The notes: generated by a model from the letters alone, not told the origin. A stretch of DNA of 64,000 nt from Pteria penguin (GCA_035048485.1 CM068580.1:37854085-37918084); one strand, 5' to 3'. Shown: positions 51,201-63,656, numbered from the stretch's first letter. Program-made: numbers and translations.

Positions 51201-54200
51201 CCGCCAAAACTTAACATCAGACGTCATTGTGACGTCACTATGGCCCAGTGCATTATATGAAGCGGGTGACACTGCAACAGTCAACATGCCAAGAAGAACG
51301 CTGTAGTGCAACCTTTTCCTCAACTCTGTTTGTTGTGTAATTTCACACAAAGACTGTTCTATATCTGTTTGAAATGCGTCTTGCTGGGCCTTATTAACTT
51401 TTAGATCATAAAATATCAACAGAATTTCAATTTAATTAGACAATGTCTTATAAGACTACACCATTCAACATTGCATTATTTATACACAATTACGCCTCTT
51501 AGAAGTTGGACACAGCTATAGATATTATTGATAGGTTTTCATTTATTATTTACAACAAAATTTTAATACCAAATTGGGCAATATGCCCGTGCACTTGTTG
51601 AATGTTTGTTGTTAATACTACACGTGCTATATATAGCAGTCACGTGATTGCAATCAACTAGGGATAAAATTTAAATGTGTGAAAAAGTAAACTTGTTAAA
51701 CAATTTGCATTTTCACCATTTTTGCAGAAATAATTTATTCTATTTCTTATGCGGTTTTCAATATAGACTATATAATGTCAATCACGTCGTGGAGACTGCC
51801 TTAACATTACTGCATATCTTTCTTGTTTCTTTCAAAGACATATTTTATAGTTTCATGCAAATGATATTTTGGAATTTGATATCTGTATGTTGTGTCATAT
51901 GATAATAGTATAAATCGACTTTAACATCAACGAACAATCTTTTGGTCAGGACAAAAACAGATTTTCATTTATGATATACTGCAGTCAGTTATAAGCTTTT
52001 GCTAAACAACATGATGTGTAGATGATCTATAAGAATGGAGCCATAAAAGCATAAAATTTAATTTCATAATACATGTAAAACAAATTCAAATACATTTAAT
52101 ATCAAAGTATAATGTATCATAAACTTATCCACATGATTCATTTTCCAGACAGAAGCACTGCCATAGAGATGGGTCAGAAACTGATTGACCAGCATTTTGG
52201 TCACAACCTGAAGTCCAATCAGACATTTCAGGATAGTGACGTTTTGTACAGACTATTGGAGGATGATGAATCTACGGCTCTTAATGCTGGAGAAACATCA
52301 GAATGTGAACCAAGACCAGGTAAGTTATACTTAATCAGTGCTTGGTCACCACCCAGCTGATGAGGATAACGAATGTAGAAACACAAGAATGTGAATCAAA
52401 ACCAGGTTAGTTGTATGTAATCAGTGCTAGGTCACCATCCAGCTGATGAAGAAGATGAATTTACAACTCTTTCTCAATGCTGTAGAAACATCAGAATGTG
52501 AACCAAGACTGGATTAGTTATACATAATCAGTGCTGGGTCACCATCCAGTTGATGAGGATGATGAATCTACAGCTCTCAATGCTGTGAGGTGATGAATCT
52601 ATGGCTCTGAGTGCTGGAGAAACATCAGAATGTGAACCAAGACCAAGTTAGATATACAGAATCAGTACAAGCTCACCATCCATCTGATGAGGTGGCGAAT
52701 CGCTTGTTAAGTGATATCATTTACTTTTCTCTGTGTATGAGATGGAAATTGACGTATATCTAAAATTAATTATGAATGTGGAATATCGGAACTACAACAA
52801 CATCAACATAATTCAACATAATTAATTGTGATTATTAACTGTTTTGACCTCCTTTACTTATGACATACTTTTCCCATGTAGATGTTACCTACATCAAGAG
52901 AATGGATTTGCTAGGTGACTACATGCACACTGCGATAAATTTTTGACCGGATTGCAAAGCAATGAATTGGCGAAATCCATCTGTTTGTCCGTCCATCCGT
53001 TCACAAGGCGTCAACATTTTGCATTTAGCTTGGTTTCTTTTATATCCTAAAGGGTACTTATGTCAAAGTTGGTAGGTTTGTAGATACTTGAATGTTCTAT
53101 CCAACCAATACAAAAATTTAGTGACCTTGACCTTGACTTTACGCTTCAGTGAACACACACTGTTTTTTGCCTTTAGGGTGACCACTTGCATACATGTATT
53201 GTTAATGTTAATGCAAAGCAAAATCTGTTTGTCCGTCTGTCTGTCTGTCCATCCATCCGGCGTCAACATTTTGCGTTTAGCATTTGCAATCCGATCATAC
53301 CGTCCTTGACAGTTTCTTGTAGTATATGTAGTCAAAAAATTTCATATTCTTTATTTCCTTGGTTATTCCTTTCTTATATCTTTTGAATGAACAATGAAAT
53401 CCATAATTTACAAAAACAATTGAATGTGTAAATAATCTTTATATAATTAATTAATTTCTTTTAAAAATTCAGGTTTGTTATGTCAAATTTTCTACACGTA
53501 CAGAAATAATTCTATAGAAAAAAATAGCGGAAAATATTTACAGTGAATTTTTTCAGTGCATTGTATTTGTATTTATAAAGCAGTAGAAGATATGCTTTGA
53601 TAATAGGCATTGTGCACAATGTTAATTGAAAGACCTTAAATAAGATCTTGGTTTTAAATTGCAGCTGGTGAACTTGGTGAAGAAATAAGAAAACTTATTC
53701 TGAAGATCTATAGTGCATTCCTATCTCCAGATGGAAGGGTATGGTGTTTCATATGTGAAGAAAATTAAATTTTGATTGCTCATGTCTTTTACAAATAACA
53801 TACTGAAATTTTGTTTCATTTATTATTGATAAGAGAACAAAGGCAAGTTGGTCCAGTGGTATTACACTGAATTTCTATTGTGATGACTTAGTTTGACTCT
53901 AGCTGTTGGACTTGGTTTTGACTCTAGTTGTTGGACTTAGTTTTCACTATAGCTGTGGGACTTCGTTTTTACCCTAGCTGTTGGAATTGGTTTGACCCTA
54001 GCTTTCTGACTTAGTTTTAACCCTAGCTTTTGGACTTGGTTCTGAATCTAGCTGTTGGACTTGGTTTTGACTCTAGCTGTGGGACTTGGTTTGACCCTAG
54101 CTGTTGGACTTGGTTTTGACCCTAGCTTTCTGACTTAGTTTTAAATGTCACTTTTGAACTTGGTTTTGACTCTAGCTGTTGGACTTGGTTTTGACCCTAG

Positions 54201-57200
54201 CTTTCTGACTAAAAACTAGTTTTTGGACTTGGTTTTGACTCTAGCTGTTGGACTTGGTTTTGACTCTAGCTGTTGGACTTGGTTCTGACTCTAGCTGTTG
54301 GACTTGGTTCTGACTCTAGCCATTGAACTTGGTTTTGACTTTAGATGTTGTACTTGATTTTGACCCTAACTGTTGGACTTGGTTTTGACCCTTTCTGTTG
54401 GACTTAATTTTGACACTAGGTGTTGGTCGTAGTTTTGACCCAGATGTTGGACCTGGTTTTGACCCGAGCTTTCGGACTTAGTTTTAACCCTAGTTTTTGG
54501 ACTTGGTTCTGACTCTAGCTGTTGGACTTGGTTTTGACTCTAGCTGTTGGACTTGGTTTTGGCCCTAGCTGTTGTTGGTCTTGGTTTTGACCCTAATTGT
54601 TAGTTTGGATTTTTAAAGATGATGTATCATCTTTGCCACCCTATCTGTCCTTCTATTGAAGACAGAATAAACCATGAGGCTCTAGATCATAGTATATGTT
54701 GGTGTATGAAAGATCCTTCACTGTTATGGGTGGATCTTTTGTAAAGGACAAAATTATGAAGCATTTCAAAAGAGAGACTGCATAGTCAGTATGTAATCTA
54801 GTACAGGAATTAAATGTAAATACAAGTGATAACAAATTTAAATTAAATCAAATTAAATGTAATGTTGTATTGCAATAGACATGTTAGTTTAAATATGTTA
54901 TTATATGGTAGTTGCTGTTGGTCGGTCCATTTGTCCGTCTGTTGGTCGGCCCATCCATTTACAGTTTCCGCACATTATCTCTGAAACTAATAAAGATATT
55001 GAATTGATATTTGATATACAGATACATCTCAAGGATATTTAGGTCAAGTTTGAACTTGGTTATTGTTCGATTATTCTTGTTATAGTTATCCCCCTTGGAC
55101 TTAGAAAATTTCTTAAAATTAGCAGTTTCCGCTCATTATCTCAGGAACGGATAGAGATATTGAATTGATATTTTGCATACAGATACATCTTTGTATATCT
55201 AAGTCATGTTAGAATTTGGTTATGGTTCAATAATTTTTGTCAGGGTTATTCTCTTTGGACTTAAGAAATTTCTTAGAATTAGCAGTTTCCGCACAATATC
55301 TCTGGAAGCAGTAAAGATATTGAATTGATATTCGATATATTGATACATCAAAATGATATTTAGGTCAAATTCAAATTTGGATATGGTTCAATAAGTTTTT
55401 TAAGAGATATTGAATTGATATTTTGCATAGAGATACATATTAAGGATATTTAGGTCAGCTTAGAATTAAATTATCGTACAATAATTTTTGTCTAAGTTAT
55501 TCCCCTTGGACTTTTTTAAAATTAGCAGATTCCACACATTATCTCTGGAACCAATAAAGATATTGAATTGATATTTGATATACTGATACATCTAAAGTAT
55601 ATTTAGGTCAAGTTCAAATTTTGTTATGGTTCACTAAGTATTGTGAGAGTTTTCCCCCGTGGACTGAGAAATTTCTTAAAATTAGCAGTTTCCGCTCATT
55701 ATCTCAGGAACAGCTTGATATTTTGAATTGAAATTTGGTATACAGATACATCTTAAGGATATCTAAGTCAAAGTAATAAGTTATAATTAGGATACCTGTC
55801 TTTTGCATATTTATTTTGATTTTGTTTTGTGTCAGTTAATACTGATGTCTTAATTAACTGAAGACCAGTGCCTACGTTACAACAATAACAAGGGGGGGCA
55901 TATGCTATGTTGGCATTGCTCTTGTTTTTTTTTTCTGATTTTCTCTATTGTAATGATCAAAGATTCAGAAACAAACTATTGGCTTATTGGTATGTAACTC
56001 TGTTTGACTTTAAAACATTGGTCATAACTTATGACTGCTTAAAAATGCTTTATGATTAGATTTTGATGTTAAAAGTATTCTTCTCATGACAAAACCATTC
56101 CATTTAATCTAATGACCTTGATTTTAGACCTACTTTTCAAAAACATAGGTCCTTACTTTTAATGTTTAGCAATACAACTTTGATATTGCAGATAAATATT
56201 TCTAGTGACAAGACCTTTGATTGGTACAAAGGTGTTTGACTTCATGATCTTGACATTAGAACTTTTCAAATACTTCTAGAAATTGCTACAATCAATGGGC
56301 ACTAGTGTTTCACATAATTATTTTTTTCTGTTTTTAATGAAATTAGCAAGTAGACTACAAAGGGATTGCTGGCTGTACTGAATTTGAGCGCTACCTTCGA
56401 TTGACAAAGGAGCTTCACAGAGTAAGGATAGCAGAAGCTAGTCGTGAAGAAAAGCTGGCATTCTTCATTAACATTTACAATGCTCTGGTTATTCATGCCA
56501 ATGTCAAGGTCGGTCCACCCGTCAACCTGTGGCAAAGATACAAGGTATTTAGTATTCTGTACTTCAATATTATGATCATTTCTCTGAGCAGAAACTGACT
56601 GTGTCTGTGACTGTGTCTGTGTGGTCTGGTAATTTGTGAAAGAGTCATTGCCCTTGAACATTAGAAATTTTATATGCTCCCCGAAAACTTTCTGGGCAGC
56701 ATATAGTCGCTGTCGTATCCGTGTGTCTGTATGTCTGTCTGACCGTCCGTCTGTCTGAGCTTATATCTCCTATACCTTTCTTCAGAATTTTATCATACTT
56801 CACCAATATATTATTTTAAGGTTGAGGGCTTTGGGATTAAGGTCACTCAAGGTCATTTCTGAAAGGTCAAGGTCACTTATTAACTATGACTTGAAATACC
56901 ATGAAGTACTTTTATCTCCTATACCTTTCAACAGAATTTCATCATACTTCACCAAAATGTTATTTAGCTTAACCTTGGAATAAAGGTCATTCAGAATCAT
57001 TTCTGAAAGGTCAAGGTCACTTATTAACTATGACTTAAAACAGAGTTTTAGATTGGTATTGGCCATCTGCCATTTGCCGATTAAAACTCCAAATGGCCGA
57101 TAAATGTTTCATGCATCTGCCAAAATGGCCTACTGCTTCCCTATAAATTGGACATAATGGCGATAATATTTAACCAGAAACAGACAGTCCCTAGGTCGAG

Positions 57201-60200
57201 TTGACTTGGTGGTCAATCTATAATCATGTAACAGCAATTTTTTGGATAATAGAAATAGCTGTGACATGTATCTTCACTCGGAATCATCTATTTGCTCAAG
57301 GTTAATATGTGAGGAGTTCCACATACATTAGTCGTACAAGCAGTTTGAGTTCAATGCTTCTCATTATCCAAGTTAAATATGTCGATGCCCTAGAAGAAGC
57401 GAAGGTTAATGGACGAAGGGCAGCAAACATTGTTCAATGTAGGGTTACAGAAACCCAAAGAAGTACCTGCAAATAGGAAAGAGGGTCCCGAAGTATCATC
57501 TTATACTAGCGAAAAGTCGGGCACCTCTGTACATATCACAAGGATGACTTTCCAAACATATTACGCCTAGCCCAACTAGCTCTGACATGCCCATATAATA
57601 CATTTGGGTGTGAGCTTGAATTCTCTGTTCAGAATCAAACACTGACCCCCCTCCGCAATCACCTTAGTACTGACACTTAGGATCAGCTAATGAGAATCAA
57701 AATAGATGGTGTGAAATTTGAAGACTTTGATTGGGAATGAGCACTAGCAGAATGGAAGAACAAAACAAATAGAAAACTTTCAGTGTTGTTACAAAGAATA
57801 ATTGAATTAAAGAAATGTTATTCATTCAATTTACCTTTTTCGTTATTTTTACATATATAAACTTCTTTTAAAAAATGGCTTAAAATGTTTTGAGGTTTTG
57901 GACAAAATGGCCTGTACTTTTTTAACACAGTAGGCCACTTGTTCTATAATATTTCATTTCAATCTGAGACTCTGCTAAAAAAAACCATGAAGTACTTATA
58001 TCTTCTACACTTTTCATCAGAATTTGATCATATTTCACCAAAATGTTCTTTAGGTTAAGGATTTTAGACAGAGATAACTCAAGGTCATTTCTGAAAGGTC
58101 AAGGCCACATTAACTACTACTTAAAAGCATCAAGTACTTATATCTCCTACACCTTTCATCAGAATTTTATCATACTTCACCAAAATGTTATTTAGATTAA
58201 AGGCTTTTGAACAAAGGTCATTCAAGGTCATTTCTGAAAGGTCAAGGTCACTTATTAACTATAATTTAAAATACCATGAAGTACTTTTATCTCCTACATC
58301 TTTTATTAGAATTTGATCATACTTCACCAAAATGTTCTTTAGGTTAAGGGCTTTTGGACAAAGTTTACTCAAGGTCATTTTTAAAAGGTCGAGGTCACTT
58401 ATTAACCATGACTTAAAATACCATGAAATACTTATATCTCTTACACCTTTCATCATAATTTGATCATACTTCACCAGAAATGTTATTTAGGGTAACAGCT
58501 TTTGTACAGAGGTCACTCAAGGTCATTTCTGAAAGGTCATGTTCACAATAAAAAGTTTTAATTCATAACTAATCAAGGTCAAGCTTTCTCATTTTAGTTT
58601 AAGATACTGTGATAACTTGTTGTTCTACAGTTGACTCAATTGGCCATCCATATCCATACTCTTGTCTGTATACTGAGTCATTCATTTCCGTCATTATTGC
58701 TGTGCTTCTTGGAGCATCCATCAGTTTTACTGATTTTTTCTATATGAATTGAGTCATCAATTTCCTGCATTATAGCTGCCGTTGGGGAGCATCCATCAGG
58801 TTTTTTTTTATATTCAAATATTAGTTTTCTGGCAATTATATTTCACTAACCTTAGCTACTAGCAGGGGCATCTGTGTTGCACCTACACATTAAAATTCTA
58901 GTCTTGTGATACTCCACTTTGTTTATGCATTTATTATTAAGATTAATAATTATCTTTTGAGATATGATGTCCTTAGTAAAAATTTGACATTAAAGGATCA
59001 AACTTAACTTACATCCATTGTTTTTGCTCAGTTTGGTAAATGACATATTCATACGGCAATTTCTTACATAAATAAAATATTGTTCAATTAATACAACTGA
59101 AATATATAAAGAGCAAAGTTGATAGATGAATTATTCATGTTGTTATTTTGTATTGTAGTTCTTCAACACAGTTAGATACATCATTGGAGGTTATGCATAT
59201 TCCATGCAGGACATTGAGAATGGAGTTCTTAGAGCTAATAGAAAGGGAGTTGGTAATACAGCCTTTTTGTATTATTGTATATATAAACTTTAGAGTTGAT
59301 TTAACCTCTTGTATTAATCAACGTATTTTATATATATATAACTTTGTTTCATTATAGAAATTAAAAAATGATAATTGAGAATTTTGAAATCCAAACTAAA
59401 TCTACATTTTTTAAATATATAGCAAATTGAATTTCTTGGTTAGATTATCACATGGCATTGTTATTTATATAATGAAGATATGCTGATGAGGTTTTTTATT
59501 TATATGTTGACAGGTATGTTGATGAGACCCTTTTCACAGTCTGATCCTAGATTCAAAATTGCATTAGAAAAACATGAACCATATATACATTTTGCTCTGG
59601 TTTGTGGAGCCAAGAGTTGTCCACCCATTAAGACATACTCATCGGAGGTAACTACACTACATCACACCTGCATTTCACACATTGCTTTATTCAGGAATGA
59701 ATAAGAAGGATTCAGATTCAGTGTATCTCTTTATCAATTTTTTCAATTTGTATTGAGTCAGCTTGCAAAATCAGAGACTTGTTCATGTCATCACCATTTT
59801 CATGGTTTTTCATATTTCTACAGATACCATAAACCCATATATCATAGATTCAGAAAATGCACATTGTATAGATTTTGGCAGATTGACCCAGGGTGAAAAT
59901 GATAGTTAAAAATACTACATATGTGAAGATTTAACTTGAGGGAACAAAATAATAATTAATGTACTGTGTATGCATATCAGTTTATGCTAGACTATGACAT
60001 GTTAAAAACACATGGGGGCATGTCAAAAGCTATTTATGTAGTGTGAAACAACTTGAGATTTACTTGTCTTTTTGTTTTAAGAACAATGTGTTACTGAATA
60101 TAAGTAAACAACAAAATACCTACTGGCATTAGTTTTTAGATTTTTATCATTTTAAGTGTTATTCAACTCTGTTTCCTTTTCATTTTATGTCATTTTCTGT

Positions 60201-61825
60201 TTAAGACATATTTGGATCAGATGTCAGTTGGAACTCCTTGTCCTTAACCTGCATCTGCATAAGGAAAAATGGCAAAGTAGTTCCAAATGATCTGATGGCA
60301 ATAACAAATATTATGTGACATTTACAATGGCGTATGGTGTTGAAAAAAATTGTTCAAATAAAAGATCTTGTATTTGGTTACATACACATTGTATTGACAG
60401 ATTGTTTTGTGTACATTGTAATCTCATTGAGAGTTTGATGATCTTATTACAGGGGATATATGATCAGCTAAAGTTAGCAGCTGAGGCATTCCTCGAAGGA
60501 GATGATGGATGCCAGTTAGACATGAAGAAGAAAGAAGTTAAGCTTTCACAGATCCTGAAATGGTATCAAGAAGATTTTGGAAATAATAAAGCAGAGGTAT
60601 ATCTTCCATTAACTTCTAATTAAGTTACTGTATTCAAGGTAGCAATAGCCTCAAACAGGAGGTGTATCCTTAAACATGACGTCATTAGCACAAAGATTAA
60701 TCAATATACCAAACAAAAGACATACACTATTAATGAGATCATATCTTGCAGTTTAAATTCATGGAGAAGTATATGTACATACTCAATACATGTTGCCAAA
60801 CACTTGAGCAATAGACAGTGAAAGTAGGAAAATTGGGGAGGGATTTAACTTCACTTTGACCCTTTTTGTTAACTTTCCTGAAAAATGCCACAGAAGGGCA
60901 CCTTCCCTTCCCCTTTTTAGGCCAGTCATGGACCAATTTTTCATAACATTATGAAACAAGACAAAATTCATAGATTGGCCCCCTCATAATGAAAGTCATT
61001 TTTGAAATACTTCTTACAGCCCTGTATTTCATGCCCCTGTATGAGTGCCTCATGGTACCCCTGTATGAGTGCCTCACGGAAGGTAAACCCCAATCTTGTG
61101 TCAGAATGACACACACTTAACACATGTATAACTTCTAAAAAGTAAGTTTCTTGCAAATATCTTACATATTTTGATGGTGCACCATCACTTTACCTCATTA
61201 TAAGTCTTATGCATACTACATGCAGATTATCTACAGACACTTCCTACAATTTATCATTGATGGTATATGATATTAAGTGCTGTGTAACACGTAGCTTGTT
61301 ATTATAAATACTATGTGAGAATATCTGTTTTACCTTGACAGTGGAAGAATTTTGCTCATTATACATTTGTAAAGTATTGACTATTGGATATGTTTGAATC
61401 TACAGTGAAAATATTGAATCATGCAAAGTATTCTCCATATTTTATCATCTTATTACAGTTGAATTTATGTAATGTGTTTCAAAATAACACAGAGTTTATA
61501 ACAAACATTTTACTCAATATGATTAAACATTTTTTATATTCAATTATGTCTTAAATGACCAGAGCTAGATTTTTTCAAGAGTACCGGTAAGTGCATGAAA
61601 TTGATATTTTCCACTGTTTCACATAATAAACTATAACATTATAAAACAAAATATATTTTTTAGTTCTATATTTTGATTTGTAAATTGAAATGTTTCCAGA
61701 CTCTTCAATGGATCCTTGCAAATTTACCAGATGGAGAGAAAAAATCCAACTTGAAGGAATTAATAGACGGAAAGAACTACAAGGTGTCTTATATGCACTA
61801 TGACTGGGGTGTTAATTCTAAATGA
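48293..61825 (+). CDS. Glutaredoxin-DEP-DUF547 protein (ten exons)
   Basis: Exons: 48293-48664, 49620-49728, 50740-50901, 52149-52319, 53665-53738, 56347-56544, 59159-59252, 59514-59647, 60453-60596, 61700-61825. Phases agree throughout: 1,584 nt, 527 residues. Residues about 54-125 are a glutaredoxin domain with dithiol site CPHC 64-67, cis-proline TVP 104-106 and glutathione-binding GG 116-117. Residues about 161-255 form a DEP domain (KSGLIKDHRRL, FIGKEFVDWVV, DSDVLYRLL), usually a membrane or receptor-contact module. Residues about 300-460 are DUF547, with FFINIYNALVIHA 335-347 and HFALVCGAKSCPP 419-431. A likely role is redox-linked signalling, but DUF547 has no settled activity. Met50 (48440) is an alternative start directly before the glutaredoxin fold; the first 49 residues are basic and hydrophobic and might be a mitochondrial presequence. 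An acceptor-like CAG lies just before the ATG, so a 5' UTR exon may exist. Confidence 0.93.
49095..49240 (+). mobile_element. Possible tRNA-like SINE head
   Basis: CCTCAGTGGCCCAGTCAGCT has an A-box-like sequence, and GGTTGGAATTCAGG sits where a B box would be. The SINE body seen elsewhere is not clear, so this is a weak call. Confidence 0.3.
51121..51810. repeat. Possible inverted-repeat element in intron 3
   Basis: GCAGTTGTGTTAAGGCAATA at about 51153 is partly inverted near 51795 (GACTGCCTTAACATTACTGC). It also contains GACGTCATTGTGACGTCAC near 51220, like other intronic repeats in the window. Boundaries are uncertain. Confidence 0.35.
52257..52700 (+). repeat. Tandem duplication of an exon-intron border
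   Basis: The last about 60 bp of the fourth exon (GATGATGAATCTACGGCTCT ... CAGAATGTGAACCAAGACCA) together with the donor and the first intron bases (ATCAGTGCT-GGTCACCA) is repeated about three more times downstream, in diverged units of roughly 110-130 bp. Only the first unit keeps GTAAGT (52320). The others have GTTAGT (about 52406), a lost GT (about 52512) and GTTAGA (about 52647). Confidence 0.85.
52935..53330 (+). repeat. Intronic repeat with duplicated GTCCGTC and GGCGTCAACATTTTGC blocks
   Basis: GCAAAGCAATGAATTGGCGA then CTGTTTGTCCGTCCATCCG and GGCGTCAACATTTTGCATTT at about 52955-53033 recur at about 53215-53287. A GTGACCTTGACCTTGAC run lies at about 53121. Confidence 0.55.
53885..54607 (+). 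repeat. 25-bp minisatellite, about 29 copies
   Basis: Units of about 25 bp with consensus close to CTGTTGGACTTGGTTTTGAC followed by YCTAG, with point changes between copies. It lies in the intron between the exons ending at 53738 and starting at 56347. Strand bias (T/G-rich on the coding strand) keeps long frames open but no protein role is implied. Confidence 0.95.
54650..54795 (+). mobile_element. Degenerate SINE fragment
   Basis: AGACAGAATAAACCATGAGG, ATGAAAGATCCTTCACTGTT and ATGGGTGGATCTTTTGTAAA follow the order of the SINE body at 20934. The 3' tail is missing. Confidence 0.5.
54915..55930 (+). mobile_element. Repeat element with about five 170-180-bp units
   Basis: A GGTCGGTCCATTTGTCCGTC head is followed by units containing CAGTTTCCGCACATTATCTC, AAAGATATTGAATTGATATT, GATACATCT-AAGGATATTTAGGTCA and CCCCTTGGACTTAGAAATTT. 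The end is GGGGGGCATATGCTATGTTG and GCATTGCTCTTGTTTT, a tail style seen in other elements here. Confidence 0.7.
56674..58792 (+). mobile_element. Second ATGCTCCCC element, interrupted by a hAT relic
   Basis: Start ATGCTCCCC (56674-56682), end GGGGAGCAT (58784-58792). It has the same GTCTGTC run, the same 115-120-bp units with TCAAGGTCA (for example 56847-56855 and 56867-56875) and the same 3' segment (TTGTTGTTCTACAGTTGACTC ... ATTATTGCTGTGCTTCTTGG) as the copy at 18177. The unit chain is broken at 57040 by the inserted element and resumes at about 57983. Confidence 0.8.
57041..57974 (+). mobile_element. hAT relic keeping both ends of its transposase
   Basis: Inverted ends CAGAGTTTTAGATTG and CAATCTGAGACTCTG sit inside a unit of the surrounding repeat, next to CTTAAAA/CTAAAAA. 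From ATG 57409 a short frame (QQTLFNVGLQKPKE) resembles the N-terminus of ZNF862-like hAT proteins and stops at 57570. From about 57578 the frame with FSVQNQTLTPLRNHLSTDT, RIKIDGVKFEDFDW and EWKNKTNRK resembles the C-terminal hAT dimerisation region, with two in-frame stops. The middle, catalytic part is deleted. Confidence 0.75.
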
Positions 61826-62056
61826 GTGTCATACAATTTGATATTCCATGTTGTATTGTTGATTTATCATCTGATGCAAAGCAATCTCATTTATTTATAT
61901 ATTTGTATAAATGATATATCTACATATTGGTTATTTCAGGACCTACATTATTTATTTATTCATATTTTATTTTTGTATGCTTGCATTTACTTTTGAAGTG
62001 GAAACTAAAGCTTAGTTATCATAGTATAAATGTCATATCAGGATACTGGTAATAAA
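61826..62056 (+). terminator. 3' UTR and poly(A) signal of the glutaredoxin-DUF547 gene
   Basis: The stop codon TGA is at 61823-61825 and AATAAA at 62051-62056, giving a short 3' UTR of about 250 nt before the SINE begins. Confidence 0.6.
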
Positions 62057-62074
62057 GGCATTATGATGTAATTT

Positions 62075-62595
62075 ATGAGAAGTTTGTGTGACTCAGTGGA
62101 TAAAGTGCCCGGCTCGTAACCAAGTAGTCCTGGATCTGACTCTTGCATTTGGCACACTGGGGCCAGTTTTTCAAAACTTTAACCACTAGTTGAGCTTACC
62201 AATGGTTAAATTTTATCTGATTATATCTTTGAAATGAGAAGAAGACTTCTAGTCATAGTCTGTGTACTGATTTGTAGCATATGAAACAAGCTCTGTAATG
62301 TAATTTAGTTTTCAAACAGAAATTTTATAAATTAAAGTAGTTTTCTCTCAAACTTTGACCACTGGTTAGCTTAACCAGTGGTTAAATTTTCAAACAACTG
62401 GTCCCAGGTGTCTTGTCTTGCAAATGAGACATTAAAATCCTAGGTCCCATGTCATGGTAGGCATGTCACTATAAAAACCCCTCATTGTTTTTGGGTGGGG
62501 TTCTTTTCCACTTTCTGTGCAATATGTCTGGCAGATGCCATCAACATATAAATGAAATAAACATGAAGTAACATAAAACAATAATCAATGTAATG
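62075..62595 (+). mobile_element. SINE split by a nested MITE
   Basis: A tRNA-like head (GTGACTCAGTGGATAAAGTG, GGCTCGTAACCAAGTAGTCC) is followed, after the nested element, by the SINE body: GTGTCTTGTCTTGCAAATGA, GACATTAAAATCCTAGGTCC, CTGGCAGATGCCATCAACAT and ACATAAAACAATAATCAATG. Confidence 0.75.
62157..62407. mobile_element. 251-bp MITE inside the SINE
   Basis: CTGGGGCCAGTTTTTCAAAA followed by CTTTAACCACTAGTTGAGCT is inverted at the right end (AACCAGTGGTTAAATTTTCA, then AACTGGTCCCAG). Arms are about 55 bp. It interrupts the SINE between its head and body, so it is younger than that SINE copy. Confidence 0.8.
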
Positions 62596-62599
62596 CATG

Positions 62600-63000
62600 A
62601 GATTTAAATGAAATTTTATAAGAGTTAATCCTCTTATATTCCTAAACCTAGCCAAGATCAATAGGTATCAATAAAAATCAGCAGTTGATATAGAGACAGT
62701 CTTAAAATTCTGAGAAATGCTCCTTTGTGTAGCCAGTTTAGTATAGGAAAACTTGGCCTTCACTTTTCTGTTGTCAGACAGTTTGTTGACATATTTTCCT
62801 ATCATATTTGCTGATAACAAAGATTTTCCTTTGAACACTACACTGTCATATTACATATATTGTGCATAGAATATTGATATAGTAAATCTACCATTAGTAG
62901 TTAAACATACCCTTCTGATTAAATTGATTTCATTATTTAATCAATGCATAATCAACATGGGGTGACTCCTCTAGCATTGTTTATTTCACATTTATTTAAA
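62600..63000. other. Intergenic, nothing recognised
   Basis: AT-rich sequence between two SINE remnants. I see no exon, RNA gene or clear repeat. Confidence 0.5.
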
Positions 63001-63004
63001 ATTC

Positions 63005-63195
63005 TTGATGAGATGGCAAGGTTGACTCAGTAGTGTACTTGACTCATGGTGGATAGATTCTCTTTTCAAGTCCACTGTAGACCTGTGGGCATTGTCTCTA
63101 GGATGACACGGTAGAACTAAGGACCTATTTCACTGAGTTCACACATATAAGATCCCTAACTGTGTGAGGTGAGTCCATTGCATAGTTTGAAAATT
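63005..63195 (+). mobile_element. Degenerate SINE copy
   Basis: GATGGCAAGGTTGACTCAGT, TTCAAGTCCACTGTAGACCT, GGATGACACGGTAGAACTAA and AAGATCCCTAACTGTGTGAG follow the order of the SINE head and body at 20934. The copy is old and lacks the tail. Confidence 0.5.
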
Positions 63196-63656
63196 TTGAA
63201 GTTATACTCTATGTTTAGAGTTAGTGCAGAGCTAGTGCTGTTATTTTTGCTAATTCATAAAGTTCTACACTAATACAAACATATTCAAATGTACAAAAAA
63301 GGACATCCAGATGATTCACTCAGTGTTGTAGTACCATATCACAAAACCAAGGTTTAATTCTGCTTAAAAAGGACACATAAAGTATTGTCTTAAGTATTTT
63401 GAGATTATACAGATTTCCTTTTCTTTATTATGTTGATGGGCATGTTGTAATTTTAGATATTATACAGTGCATATATACTAGTACATGTAGTATATGTGGT
63501 ATACAAATGTATATAGTGTATGGTATAGTGTTGTAAATAAATAGTAGGATACATTTTATATTCACTAATACATTATAAAATCTCAATTTGATTGCGATCA
63601 AAACTAGAAAAGCTATATGCCTAGACACATTGTCTTTTATGTGTTAACAATTTTTA

